Made by a program: the position numbers and the translations under genes | Assembly: GCA_021821365.1 (NCBI GenBank) | Contig: JAKACN010000009.1 | Coordinates: 1 to 48,738, forward strand | Direction of reading: 5' to 3' | DNA: 48,738 nucleotides | From: Pseudomonadota bacterium | GTDB taxonomy: Bacteria > Pseudomonadota > Gammaproteobacteria > Burkholderiales > Burkholderiaceae_D | The notes under the pieces: model-generated | What the model saw: only the letters and a program-made list of their open reading frames with translations | The model's database searches: none | What the model was told of the DNA's origin: nothing | Part shown: piece by piece, positions 37,860 to 46,413 of the stretch | Position numbering within the stretch: position 1 is the first letter of the stretch | Layout of the letters: every line of letters begins with the position of its first letter

Positions 37860-39194
37860 ATGATGGAGCCCTTACCCCGTCCCGAGGCGGACAGCGAACG
37901 GCCGGCGCGGATCCTTTGCGTGGACGACGAACCGAATATCCTCACCGCATTGCGCCGCCTGTTCCGTCCGCTCGGCTACGAAGTCCTGATCGCCGAAAGC
38001 GGCGAGGCCGGCCTGAAGGTGCTGGAAAGTGCGGAAGTCGATATCGTGGTGTCCGACATGCGGATGCCGGGCATGGATGGCACACAGTTTCTCGAATGCG
38101 TGCGCATCCGCTGGCCGGATACGGTTCGCCTGCTGCTGACCGGCTACGCCGATATCCGGTCGATTCTTGGCGCCATTAATCGCGGCGAAATCTATCGCTA
38201 CATTACCAAGCCCTGGGACGACAACGATATCGTGCTGGTGGTTCGCCACGCTCTGGAACGCAAGGCGCTCGAAGCCGAGAAGCGGCGCCTTGAAGCCCTC
38301 ACTTACGAACAGAATGAAGAGCTGAAGGCGCTGAACGCCAACCTGGAAAGCAAGGTCGCGGCGCGCACCGCCGAGCTGCGGAAGGTGCACGACGAGTTGC
38401 TGGTATCGAACGAAAGACTCAAGGCGAACTACCTGACCTCCATCAAGGTGTTTTCCAGCATGATCGAAATGCGCGGCGCCAATCTCGCCGGCCATTCGCG
38501 CCGGGTGGCAGACCTTTCGCGCCGAATTACCACGCGCATGGGATTGGACAGCTTCGAAAGCCAGAATATATTCATCGCGGGACTGCTGCACAGCATCGGC
38601 AAGATCGGTTTCTCGGACGATCTTCTTTCGCTGCCGCTCTCGCTGATGAACGGCGAACAGCTTGGCCAGTATCGCAAGTACCCGATACGGGGCGAGCAGC
38701 TTCTTATGCCGCTGGAAGACTTGCGTGAAGCCGCAAGGATTGTCCGGTCCCATCAGGAACGATTTGACGGCGAAGGATTTCCTGACGGGCTGGCAGGATT
38801 CGATATACCTCTCGGCGCACGCGTCCTTGCCATCGCGTCCGACTATGACAACCTGCAGATCGGCGCGCTTGCCCAGCGCCGCTTGCGCCCGGACGAGGCG
38901 TTCAATGCCATCGTCGGCAATCGCGGCAAGCGCTACGATCCATTGGTCGTCAGTGCGTTTCAGGATGCCATCCAGGGACGCAACATCGTCGATCCGCCGC
39001 AGGGAGAACCGCTACGCGTATCCGCGCTGCAACCCGGCATGGCCCTCGCGCGCGATCTCGTGACGCGCGACGGCTCACTCCTCCTGTCGGCCGAGCACGT
39101 ACTGAGCGAGCGTTTGATCCGCCAGATTGCCGACTTTGAAAAATCGTCGAACGAGTCGTTCACCGTTTACGTTCTTACGGAGCACAAAAAATGA
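37860..39194 (+). CDS. Receiver protein with degenerate HD-GYP domain
   Basis: A 444-residue RpfG-like protein. The receiver covers about 17-135 (CVDDEPNILTALRR, acceptor Asp66 in VVSDMRMPGMDG, KPWDD), then a coiled coil (135-190) and an HD-GYP-like domain. Key metal ligands are replaced: the HD doublet is HS (244-245), the later His is Tyr274, HHE reads HQE (298-300) and GYP reads GFP (DGEGFP, 303-308). His212 is kept. It is therefore likely catalytically dead, acting as a c-di-GMP or protein-binding output. The start at 37860 follows the ATPase gene by 47 nt; its stop overlaps the next start by ATGA. Confidence 0.87.
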   Translation: MMEPLPRPEADSERPARILCVDDEPNILTALRRLFRPLGYEVLIAESGEAGLKVLESAEVDIVVSDMRMPGMDGTQFLECVRIRWPDTVRLLLTGYADIRSILGAINRGEIYRYITKPWDDNDIVLVVRHALERKALEAEKRRLEALTYEQNEELKALNANLESKVAARTAELRKVHDELLVSNERLKANYLTSIKVFSSMIEMRGANLAGHSRRVADLSRRITTRMGLDSFESQNIFIAGLLHSIGKIGFSDDLLSLPLSLMNGEQLGQYRKYPIRGEQLLMPLEDLREAARIVRSHQERFDGEGFPDGLAGFDIPLGARVLAIASDYDNLQIGALAQRRLRPDEAFNAIVGNRGKRYDPLVVSAFQDAIQGRNIVDPPQGEPLRVSALQPGMALARDLVTRDGSLLLSAEHVLSERLIRQIADFEKSSNESFTVYVLTEHKK

Positions 39195-39721
39195 GACGCG
39201 TACTGTTGCTGGATGATGAACCCAACGTACTGAATGCGCTGCAGAGAACATTGCGCCAGTGTTTCGCCGGCGAAGACCTGCGGATCGAACTGTTTGCCGA
39301 TCCCGAGCCGGCGCTGGTGCGCTGCGGCGAGATGGCCTTCGACGTGATCGTGTCGGATTACAGGATGCCGGGGATGAACGGCGTCGACTTCCTGGAAGCA
39401 ATCAAGGGAATCCAGCCCGATGCCGTGCGCCTTGTACTGAGTGCGTCGACGGAATTCAACGCGATCATGAGCGCGGTCAACCGGGCCGAAGTGTTCCGCT
39501 ATATCGCCAAGCCATGGCAGGCAGACGACTTGAAAAAGAACTTTACCCTGGCATTCGAACGGCGCGACCAAACCCGTGAGGAGCGCCGCCTTGCCGACGA
39601 GTCGCGCATCAAGCGCGGGGAGCTGACGCCGCAGGAAATGGAAGTACGGCGTCTCGAAGCCGAGGAGCCAGGGATCACGAAAGTCAACTGGGGCGAGGAC
39701 GGTGCGGTGCACCTCGATTGA
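39191..39721 (+). CDS. Stand-alone response-regulator receiver protein
   Basis: A 176-residue protein: a receiver domain (LLLDDEPNVLNALQRTLRQ, acceptor Asp56 in IVSDYRMPGMNG, KPWQADDLKK) plus a charged helical tail of about 55 residues (REERRLADESRIKRGELTPQE) without a recognised output domain. It resembles the receivers of the neighbouring genes, suggesting duplication. As a last gene of the island, overlapping the previous stop, it probably serves as a diffusible phospho-acceptor (CheY- or Spo0F-like) or phosphate sink for the two kinases. Function is inferred. Confidence 0.88.
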   Translation: MRRVLLLDDEPNVLNALQRTLRQCFAGEDLRIELFADPEPALVRCGEMAFDVIVSDYRMPGMNGVDFLEAIKGIQPDAVRLVLSASTEFNAIMSAVNRAEVFRYIAKPWQADDLKKNFTLAFERRDQTREERRLADESRIKRGELTPQEMEVRRLEAEEPGITKVNWGEDGAVHLD

Positions 39722-39801
39722 GGCATATCTGCGAATGCCGTCGGGCCTGTTTCCGTGCCCTCCGACGATGATGCAGTAAGCCGGATCATGGAATGCATCG
39801 A

Positions 39802-40488
39802 TCACTGATGCGAGAAGAGATAGCCCTCGCCGCGGACGGTGCGCACCTGCTTCTGCGCATCCCCCAGCGCCTTGCGCAAGCGCAGCACGTGCACGTCCAC
39901 CGTGCGCTCCTCGATCGCCGCTTGCAGTCCCCACACCTTGTCCAACAGCTGCGCGCGTGAGAAAACGCGCTCTGGATTCGTCAGGAAAAACTTGAGCAGC
40001 TTGTATTCGGCCTGCCCGATGTCGATCCGTCGGCCGGCGACCCGCACCGTGACGTTCCCCGGGTCCAGTGCGATGGCGCCGGCGTGCAGCACCGCCTCCG
40101 CCTGCTCGGGTCCCTTGCGCCGCAGTAGCGCCTTCACGCGCGATGCGAGCTCCCGGGGAGAAAACGGTTTGGTCATATAATCGTCCGCACCGGTATCGAG
40201 GCCCAGAATCCTGTCCTCCTCCATCGCTCTTGCCGTCAGCATGATGACCGGGATGTCCTGATATTCGCGGCTACTGCGCAGGCGTCCCAGCAGGCGCAAG
40301 CCGGAAAGGTCCGGCAGCATCCAGTCCAGCAGCATCAGATGCGGACGCTGCTTTTGGAGACATTCGATGGCTTGGGCTGCGGTGGTTGCGGCCGTCGTTT
40401 GCAGCCCTGCGGCGCGCAAGGTAAACGACACCAATTCCACGATGGGAGGTTCGTCTTCGACAATGAGAATGGTTGGATCAGTCGTCAC
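39802..40488 (-). CDS. phoB: Phosphate-regulon response regulator PhoB
   Basis: A 228-residue OmpR-family regulator. The receiver begins ILIVEDEPPIVELV, with the acceptor Asp in LLDWMLPDLSG, and KPFSPRELASRVKALLRR follows. The winged-helix half includes IGQAEYKLLKFFLTNPERVF and ERTVDVHVLRLRKAL, ending VRTVRGEGYLFS, as in PhoB. The start is taken as GTG 40486-40488, which gives the 228-229 residues usual for PhoB; no clear ribosome site is present. It activates Pho genes when phosphate is low; Pho-box-like sites lie 1.2 kb away in front of pstS and ppk. phoR is not adjacent on either side: the next gene to the left is an unrelated receiver of the signalling island. Confidence 0.92.
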   Translation of the reverse strand: MTTDPTILIVEDEPPIVELVSFTLRAAGLQTTAATTAAQAIECLQKQRPHLMLLDWMLPDLSGLRLLGRLRSSREYQDIPVIMLTARAMEEDRILGLDTGADDYMTKPFSPRELASRVKALLRRKGPEQAEAVLHAGAIALDPGNVTVRVAGRRIDIGQAEYKLLKFFLTNPERVFSRAQLLDKVWGLQAAIEERTVDVHVLRLRKALGDAQKQVRTVRGEGYLFSHQ

Positions 40489-40530
40489 GTTCAGACAGGG
40501 AAATCGGGCGATGGGATGCGTGTGCCCGCA

Positions 40531-40571
40531 ATGAAAATGCGCCTTGCATCGACAGGTTTCATGCAAGGCGC
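40531..40571 (-). terminator. Intrinsic terminator/attenuator between pstS and phoB
   Basis: A perfect 11-bp stem, GCGCCTTGCAT (40539-40549) and ATGCAAGGCGC (40561-40571), with an 11-base loop. On the minus strand it is followed by ATTTTCATT. It lies between the pstS stop and the phoB start, so phoB may rely on read-through or its own promoter. Confidence 0.6.
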
Positions 40572-40592
40572 GCGAAGCTCGCTATAGCGGAA

Positions 40593-41636
40593 TTACCAGG
40601 CGGCTTTACCCGAAGCGTCCTTCAGCTGCACTTTCCATGCATCCTCGACGAGTTTCACAACGCTCGACGGCATGGCGACATAGTCCAGCTCGGCTGCCAT
40701 ATTGCCGCCATTCTTGTAAGCCCAGTCATAGAATTTCAGGACTTCCCGGCCCTTGGCAATATCGGCTTGCATCTTGTGCATCAGAATGAAAGATGCGCCA
40801 GTGATCGGCCAGCTGCTTTTGCCAGGCTGATCGGTCAGGATCACTGCGAAGCCAGGCGTCTTGCTCCATTCCGCACCAGCCGCGGCGGCCTTGAACGTGG
40901 CATCATCCGGCAACACGAACTGTCCATCGTGGTTCTTGAGTTGCGTGTGGCTCATCTTGTTCTTCTTCGCGTAAGCGTATTCGACATAGCCGATCGAATT
41001 CTTCAGGCGCTGCACGTTTGCAGCGACGCCTTCATTGCCCTTGCCACCCACGCCGGTCGGCCACTTGACCGCGGTACCCGCACCAACGGTCGACTTGAAT
41101 TCAGGATTGGTCTTGGACAGGTAATCGGTGAACAGGAAAGACGTGCCCGATGCATCGGCTCGGTGGACAACAGAAATATCTTCGGCAGGCAACTTCACGC
41201 CAGGGTTCAGCGATGCGATCTGCTGGTCGTTCCATTTCTTCACTTTGCCCAAATAAATTTCTGCCAGCACTTGGCCGGTCAGTTTCAATTGGCCGGGCGC
41301 GATGCCCTCGACGTTCACCACGGGGACCACGCCGCCCATGATGGCCGGGAATTGCATCAGGCCTTCGCTCTCGAGCTCTTCGGCCTTGAGCGGCATGTCG
41401 GAAGCACCGAAATCGACCGTCTTCGCCTTGATTTGCTTGATGCCGCCGCCCGAGCCGATCGACTGATAATTCAGACCCGTGCCGGTTGCCTTCTTGTACT
41501 CCTCCGCCCACTTGGCGTAGATCGGATACGGGAACGTCGCACCAGCGCCCGTGATCTCTGCTGCCTTGGCAGCATTAAAGGAAAATGCAGCGCCGACGGC
41601 AATCAACGCGCAGGGCACAATTTTGTTCAGTCGCAT
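40593..41636 (-). CDS. pstS: Periplasmic phosphate-binding protein PstS
   Basis: A 347-residue phosphate receptor of the Pst ABC system. MRLNKIVPCALIAVGAAFS begins a signal peptide ending AAKA|AEITGAG. Phosphate-binding residues are in TGAGATFPYPIYAKW, in GSGGGIKQIKAKTVDFGASD, and in HRADASGTSFLFTDYL, all standard for PstS. ATG 41634-41636 has GGAG upstream. A Pho-box-like sequence oriented toward it lies about 52 bp upstream of the start. pstC, pstA, pstB and phoU are not in the window, so the transporter core must be elsewhere or differently arranged. The next gene downstream is phoB. Confidence 0.94.
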   Translation of the reverse strand: MRLNKIVPCALIAVGAAFSFNAAKAAEITGAGATFPYPIYAKWAEEYKKATGTGLNYQSIGSGGGIKQIKAKTVDFGASDMPLKAEELESEGLMQFPAIMGGVVPVVNVEGIAPGQLKLTGQVLAEIYLGKVKKWNDQQIASLNPGVKLPAEDISVVHRADASGTSFLFTDYLSKTNPEFKSTVGAGTAVKWPTGVGGKGNEGVAANVQRLKNSIGYVEYAYAKKNKMSHTQLKNHDGQFVLPDDATFKAAAAGAEWSKTPGFAVILTDQPGKSSWPITGASFILMHKMQADIAKGREVLKFYDWAYKNGGNMAAELDYVAMPSSVVKLVEDAWKVQLKDASGKAAW

Positions 41637-41687
41637 GTTTACTCCTACAGGTTTGTCAAATAACCGACGGCACTTTAACGCTCGAAT

Positions 41688-41705
41688 GTGACAGCAAAGT
41701 GACAT
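41688..41705 (-). promoter_or_regulatory. Pho-box-like PhoB site facing pstS
   Basis: Read on the minus strand, ATGTCACTTTGCTGTCAC has two TGTCA elements 11 bp apart, the layout of the CTGTCAT...CTGTCAT PhoB box. A TTAAAG-like -10 follows about 9 bp on. It lies about 52 bp upstream of the pstS start. Confidence 0.65.
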
Positions 41706-41743
41706 TTGCATTCGTCACGGCAATGCATGATGCGAGGCCGAGC

Positions 41744-41777
41744 CTGTCACAAACTTGTCATTTTTCCGCCTTACATT
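41744..41777 (+). promoter_or_regulatory. Pho-box-like PhoB site and -10 element facing ppk
   Basis: CTGTCACAAACTTGTCAT (41744-41761) matches the PhoB consensus closely, with TGTCA elements 11 bp apart. TACATT (41772-41777), 10 bp downstream, suits a -10 box; no separate -35 is needed for PhoB-activated promoters. The ppk ATG is 46 bp past the box. Confidence 0.75.
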
Positions 41778-41807
41778 GACACCGTTTGATCAGCGGAAAG
41801 TGGCAGC

Positions 41808-43904
41808 ATGAGAAAATTCGAAAGCGCTGCGCAGAGCCGTGAGCCGAGCGCCATTTACCTCAATCGTGAGCTATCACAACTCGCGTTCAACCGGAGGGTT
41901 CTCGCGCAGGCGGAAGATCGCACTCTTCCACTGCTTGAACGGTTGCGTTTCCTCTGCATTGTCGGCAGCAACCTTGATGAATTCTTTGAAGTTCGACTCG
42001 CCAGTATGCTCGTCCATAACAAAATGGGAGGTGGTGCAGTGCCGACACCTTCACTGGCAAACACCTTGGAGCGGACAAGTGCCGAATGCCACGCGATCGT
42101 CGAAAGGCAGTACGAGTTGCTCAACAACGAGATTCTTCCCGCGCTAAGGACACACCACATCAACCTGCTACGGCATGAAGATCGAAACAAAGCGCAACGC
42201 GCATGGGTGAAGCACTACTTTGAGCATGCAGTGCGACCGATTCTAACGCCGATCGGTCTGGACCCTTCGCACCCGTTTCCGCAGGTCGTGAACAAGAGTC
42301 TGAATTTCATTGTCGAACTGTCGGGCAAGGATGCCTTTGGCCGAGGCACGGGAATCGCGATCTTGAAGGCCCCACGCGTATTGCCACGCCTCATACGGCT
42401 GCCGGAGGAATTGTCGGAGGGATGCATTTCATTTTGTCTGCTCTCCTCGGTCATCCATGCCCACATCGCCGACCTGTTCACGGGTCGCAACGTCGTGTCA
42501 TACTCCCAGTTCCGCGTGACGCGCAACAGCGACCTCTGGGTGGACGAAGAAGATGTCAGGAACCTGCGTCAGGCATTGCAAAGCGAACTCCACAGTCGCC
42601 AGTTCGGTTTTGCAGTGCGACTCGAAGTCGCCCGAAATTGTCCTTCGCATCTTGCGAATTTTCTGCTGGAGCAATTCTCCATTGATGAAAGTCGCCTGTA
42701 TGCGGTGGACGGCCCGGTCAACATGGTTCGTCTGGTCGAACTCGCCAATAGCATCACCGATCCGGCCTTGCATTTTCCGGCGTTCTCTCCGGGGATGCCG
42801 AGATCTCTTTCGACTGGCGATCTGTTTGAAGCCATCGGGAAGCGAGATGTTCTGCTGCACCATCCTTTCCAGTCGTTCGAACCCGTCATCGAGTTCATTC
42901 GGGCCGCCGCGATGGACCCGGACGTCGTCGCGATCAAGCAGACCATCTACCGCACCGGCATGAACTCAGACCTGATGGAGGCGCTGGTCACCGCCTCGTT
43001 ACGGGGAAAAGAAGTCACCGTCATCGTGGAACTGATGGCCCGTTTCGACGAAGAGGCAAACATCAACTGGGCGGAGCGCCTGGAAAGGGTAGGCGCCCAG
43101 GTCGTGTACGGCGTGGTCGGTCTCAAAACTCACGCAAAACTCGCCCTCGTGCTGCGCCGGGAGGGTGGGGAGCTGAAACGTTATGCACATCTCGGCACCG
43201 GGAACTACCATCCGACGACCACAAAGTTCTACACCGATTTCGGCTTGCTCACGGCGCATCCGGAGCTGGCTGCCGAGGTCAACGAAGTATTCATTCATCT
43301 GACCAGTCTGACGAAGCCCAAGACACTGCGCCACCTCTGGCTTGCCCCCTTTACGCTTCGCAAGGAAATAATCAAGGCAATCGCTGCCGAGGCCGCACTT
43401 GCGCGGCAAGGACAGCCCGCGAAAATCATTGCCAAGATGAATGCACTGGTGGATGAAGGCGTGATCCAGGCCTTGTATGACGCATCTGCGGCGGGAGTCA
43501 AGATCGATTTGATCGTGCGCGGCGCATGCGGACTGCGGCCGGGAATTCCGGATCTGTCGGAAAATATCCGGGTGCTGTCTGTCGTGGGTCGATTCCTGGA
43601 ACATTCGCGCATTTATTATTTCCGCAACAACCTGAAGCACCGCGTTTATCTTGCCAGCGCCGACTGGATGAACCGAAATCTGTTTCGGCGCGTGGAGGTA
43701 GCCTTCCCCGTCCTGGACCGGACGTTGAAACGACGTGTGATCAACGAAGGTTTGTTGCCGTACCTGAAGGACAACGTGAATGCCTGGGAATTACACGGGG
43801 ACGGAACCTATTCACGGCGAGAGCCGCGAGGCAAGCAGAAGGCGTTCTGTGCACAACAGCATCTTTCCGCCAGTCTCGGTGCACCCGTATCATCCGATCA
43901 TTGA
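41808..43904 (+). CDS. ppk: Polyphosphate kinase 1
   Basis: A 698-residue PPK1, which makes long-chain polyphosphate reversibly from ATP. N-terminal YLNRELSQLAFNRRVLAQA and the tunnel-domain segments match the family; the phosphorylated His is in GVVGLKTHAKLALV and the second conserved His in FLEHSRIYYFRN. IKQTIYRTGMNSDLMEAL, LMARFDEEANINWAERLE and YHPTTTKFYTDFGLLTA are typical. ATG 41808 has GGAAAG upstream. A Pho-box-like site precedes it, so it is likely induced by phosphate limitation together with pstS. sixA follows 15 nt after its stop. Confidence 0.96.
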   Translation: MRKFESAAQSREPSAIYLNRELSQLAFNRRVLAQAEDRTLPLLERLRFLCIVGSNLDEFFEVRLASMLVHNKMGGGAVPTPSLANTLERTSAECHAIVERQYELLNNEILPALRTHHINLLRHEDRNKAQRAWVKHYFEHAVRPILTPIGLDPSHPFPQVVNKSLNFIVELSGKDAFGRGTGIAILKAPRVLPRLIRLPEELSEGCISFCLLSSVIHAHIADLFTGRNVVSYSQFRVTRNSDLWVDEEDVRNLRQALQSELHSRQFGFAVRLEVARNCPSHLANFLLEQFSIDESRLYAVDGPVNMVRLVELANSITDPALHFPAFSPGMPRSLSTGDLFEAIGKRDVLLHHPFQSFEPVIEFIRAAAMDPDVVAIKQTIYRTGMNSDLMEALVTASLRGKEVTVIVELMARFDEEANINWAERLERVGAQVVYGVVGLKTHAKLALVLRREGGELKRYAHLGTGNYHPTTTKFYTDFGLLTAHPELAAEVNEVFIHLTSLTKPKTLRHLWLAPFTLRKEIIKAIAAEAALARQGQPAKIIAKMNALVDEGVIQALYDASAAGVKIDLIVRGACGLRPGIPDLSENIRVLSVVGRFLEHSRIYYFRNNLKHRVYLASADWMNRNLFRRVEVAFPVLDRTLKRRVINEGLLPYLKDNVNAWELHGDGTYSRREPRGKQKAFCAQQHLSASLGAPVSSDH

Positions 43905-43919
43905 CAGGGAGGCGCCTGC

Positions 43920-44375
43920 ATGGGACTGATTCTGTTGCGCCACGCCGAGGCCGAAGCGGGCGAACCCGATGCCGAGCGTCCGTTGACCACGAAGGGAAAA
44001 AAGCAGGCAGCCACAATGGGAAAATGGCTCGATCGTCATCTTCCGCAGAATTGCCGCATTATTTGCAGCCCTACTCGTCGGACAGTGCAGACCGCAGATG
44101 CTCTCGGCCGCAAGTACACTGTCAGCGATAAGCTGAGTCCATCAGCGACCGCCGGGCAGATTATCGATGAGTCGAAGTGGCCTGCCGGAAGCAGGTGCGT
44201 GCTCATCGTTGGCCACCAGCCCACGCTGGGTCAGACGGCGTCGCTGATCCTTGCCGGCGTCCAGCAGGATTGGACGATCCGCAAGGGCAATGTCCTCTGG
44301 ATCGCGCAGAAGGATACAGAAAACGCGAGACCATTCTTGCGTGCGGTGCTTGCGCCGGATCTGGTCGGCAAATAA
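43920..44375 (+). CDS. sixA: Phosphohistidine phosphatase SixA
   Basis: A 151-residue histidine-phosphatase-superfamily protein. The catalytic motif LLRHAEAE is at the N-terminus; SPTRRTVQTAD and VGHQPTLGQTASLIL hold the other Arg and His residues. SixA removes phosphate from phosphohistidine in histidine phosphotransfer domains. ATG 43920 has AGGGAGG upstream and lies 15 nt after ppk, so they are probably co-transcribed. The link to polyphosphate is not known; the nearby kinases suggest, without proof, that it may also act on phosphorelays. Confidence 0.9.
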   Translation: MGLILLRHAEAEAGEPDAERPLTTKGKKQAATMGKWLDRHLPQNCRIICSPTRRTVQTADALGRKYTVSDKLSPSATAGQIIDESKWPAGSRCVLIVGHQPTLGQTASLILAGVQQDWTIRKGNVLWIAQKDTENARPFLRAVLAPDLVGK

Positions 44376-44458
44376 GCCGTTTGCCGCGTTCACTTTATGG
44401 GAACACGGCGACGGATCGCTCGCACGAGCCAGGCGTAAGGCTCATGGAGCGCGCCATG

Positions 44459-44881
44459 TCACTTGTCTTTCTTCGGACGTCCCGCTTTCAGGACGGGCAG
44501 GGCAGCGACAAGGTTTGCCAGTGCGTTGATGTCAAGCTTGCGCACCAATGAGACGCCCACGCGAAGCAATTCGCTCTTCTTGACGGCAATACCCGCCTTC
44601 AGGCATTCCTTCTTCACTTCACCGAGGACGGCATATTCCGTTTCCGGCATGGTGAAACTGTCGCGCACCAGCTTGATCTTGGGCGGTTTCACTTTCGCAA
44701 GCTTCTCCTTCTCCGCCCTCTTTTCCAAACCCTTGCCTTTCTTGCCCGCCGGCGCGGGCAGATCGACGGGTTCTGTTCGCGGCACTGCCTTTGCGGCGGC
44801 TGCCTTTCGTGTGGTTCCTGCTGTCCGAGGTGCCGTCGCTTTCCTGGAAGTCTTGGCTCCGGCGGTTGATGTGGCTGGCAT
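44459..44881 (-). CDS. Basic Ala/Lys-rich protein with ribbon-helix-helix-like C-terminus
   Basis: A 140-residue protein in two parts. The first 75 residues are rich in Ala, Lys, Pro and Arg (TSRKATAPRTAGTTRKAAAA; KKGKGLEKRAEKEKLAKVK), like the tails of histone H1-like or AlgP-type proteins. The last 65 residues (KLVRDSFTMPETEYAVLGEV, then KKSELLRVGVSLVRKLDINA) have the strand-helix-helix pattern of ribbon-helix-helix DNA-binding proteins. A DNA-compacting or regulatory role is thus likely but unproven. ATG 44879-44881 has AAGGAG 6 nt upstream; the TTG 2 codons earlier is unnecessary. The upstream 70 bp are very AT-rich with ATAAAC / GTTTAT arms (44906-44927), perhaps its own operator. Confidence 0.75.
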   Translation of the reverse strand: MPATSTAGAKTSRKATAPRTAGTTRKAAAAKAVPRTEPVDLPAPAGKKGKGLEKRAEKEKLAKVKPPKIKLVRDSFTMPETEYAVLGEVKKECLKAGIAVKKSELLRVGVSLVRKLDINALANLVAALPVLKAGRPKKDK

Positions 44882-44952
44882 GCGCAACTCCTTTTCATTA
44901 TTAATATAAACAATATAAATCGTTTATTTTATTTATGCAACCAGCCGCCGGC

Positions 44953-46413
44953 TCAATTCACCTTCAGCAGAAACTCCATGCCGATCTCGGCCCACCAGTT
45001 CCGCTCCTTCCGGATCCAGTATTCGAGCGTCGGATGCTGATCCATCAGCGCACGGCCTGCCTCGAACTCGATCCTGCTCCTGCCTTTCATCTTCACGCGA
45101 ATCCGCGTTACTTCCGAACAGGCCCTTGAATGCATTAACATGATGGCGAGCCGCAACGCGAGGATCGCCTTCGCGAAATCCTGGTCCAGCATCGCATTGG
45201 CGATCTTCCTCAGGTTACCCTTCTGCCCCAGCACCAATGTGCTCATGAGCCGCTGTTCACGGGTGGTGAATCCGGAAAGATCCGCATGCTCGACCAGATA
45301 GGCGCCATGCTTGTGATATCCGGTGTGCGATACGGCCACGCCGACCTCGTGCACCAGCCCGCTCCAGTATAGGCAGCGTGCATAATCGGCGGTCTCCGGC
45401 TTGGCCCGGGTATACAACTCCAGCGCTGTCTTCGCAACCTGCTCGCCCCGATCCCGATCCGCATGAAACCGTTGTGCGAACTCCAGGATTGCGTCTTCTC
45501 GCCTGTCCCGCCTGGATGCGCGCAACTGCAGGTCCGACAGCACACCGATCCGCAAACCGGCATTGACCGCCGTCAAGCGTTTGACTCCCAACTCCTCCAT
45601 CACTGCAAGCATGATGGCGAGACCACCCAGAATTGCAGGCAGCCGTTCCTGCTTCACGCCCTGCAGCCCGGCCTTGCTTGCGCTGCCGGCTTCGACAAAC
45701 ACCGTCTTGAGCGCGGCCAGTGAGCTGAACGACATCGTGCCGTCGCCTATGCCATTCATCGCAATAACCTCGGCGAGAGCCCGTATTGTTCCCGACGTGC
45801 CGTATGCGTGGCTCCAAAGTGCCGGGTCATAGGCGGGTGCCGCGTCCTCGAAAAGAGAGCGTGCCGAAAATGTCGCGGCCTCAAAGGCTGCCTCATCGAC
45901 GCATCCGCCCGGGAAGAACGATGCGCTCTGGCCGACCGTGCCGATGCTGAAGGATTCCACATGAAGAATGTCCGGGCCGCGGCCAAGAACAATTTCCGTC
46001 GAGCCGCCACCGATGTCGATGACCAGGCGGTCTTCCATCCGATCGGCAAGCGCAGATGCCACGCCCATGTATATCAGCCTGCCCTCTTCTTCTCCGGAAA
46101 TGATTTCAATCGGATAACCGATCGCTGCTTCCGCCAGCGGCAGGAATTCGGCGGCATCATTCGCCACGCGCAACGTATTGGTCGCGACCACGCGCACAGC
46201 CTCAAGCGGGTGCTCGGCAAGAATTGCATTGAAATTGCGCAGGCACCGCAGCGCCGCGTCCCTTGCATCTGCCGTTAGATTGCCTTCGGCGTCCATCCCG
46301 GCCCCCAGTCGCACGGGCTCGCGCGCGGACTTCACGATGCGAATCGCATCTCCATCATGAAATCCGATATGAAGCCTGAAACTGTTCGAACCCAAGTCTA
46401 CCGCTGCAAACAT
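44953..46413 (-). CDS. ppx: Exopolyphosphatase/guanosine pentaphosphate phosphatase (Ppx/GppA family)
   Basis: A 486-residue enzyme of the ASKHA superfamily that shortens polyphosphate chains. MFAAVDLGSNSFRLHIGFHDG is the phosphate-1 motif, and VIDIGGGSTEIVLG the phosphate-2 motif, with YGTSGTIRALAEV and GVASALADRMEDR. A C-terminal HD-like part has WSGLVHEVGVAVSHTGYHKHG. This matches Ppx of beta- and gammaproteobacteria. The ATG 46411-46413 has AGGATGTGGA upstream. It is the reverse partner of ppk, which lies 1 kb to the left on the other strand; no Pho box was found close to its start. Confidence 0.94.
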   Translation of the reverse strand: MFAAVDLGSNSFRLHIGFHDGDAIRIVKSAREPVRLGAGMDAEGNLTADARDAALRCLRNFNAILAEHPLEAVRVVATNTLRVANDAAEFLPLAEAAIGYPIEIISGEEEGRLIYMGVASALADRMEDRLVIDIGGGSTEIVLGRGPDILHVESFSIGTVGQSASFFPGGCVDEAAFEAATFSARSLFEDAAPAYDPALWSHAYGTSGTIRALAEVIAMNGIGDGTMSFSSLAALKTVFVEAGSASKAGLQGVKQERLPAILGGLAIMLAVMEELGVKRLTAVNAGLRIGVLSDLQLRASRRDRREDAILEFAQRFHADRDRGEQVAKTALELYTRAKPETADYARCLYWSGLVHEVGVAVSHTGYHKHGAYLVEHADLSGFTTREQRLMSTLVLGQKGNLRKIANAMLDQDFAKAILALRLAIMLMHSRACSEVTRIRVKMKGRSRIEFEAGRALMDQHPTLEYWIRKERNWWAEIGMEFLLKVN

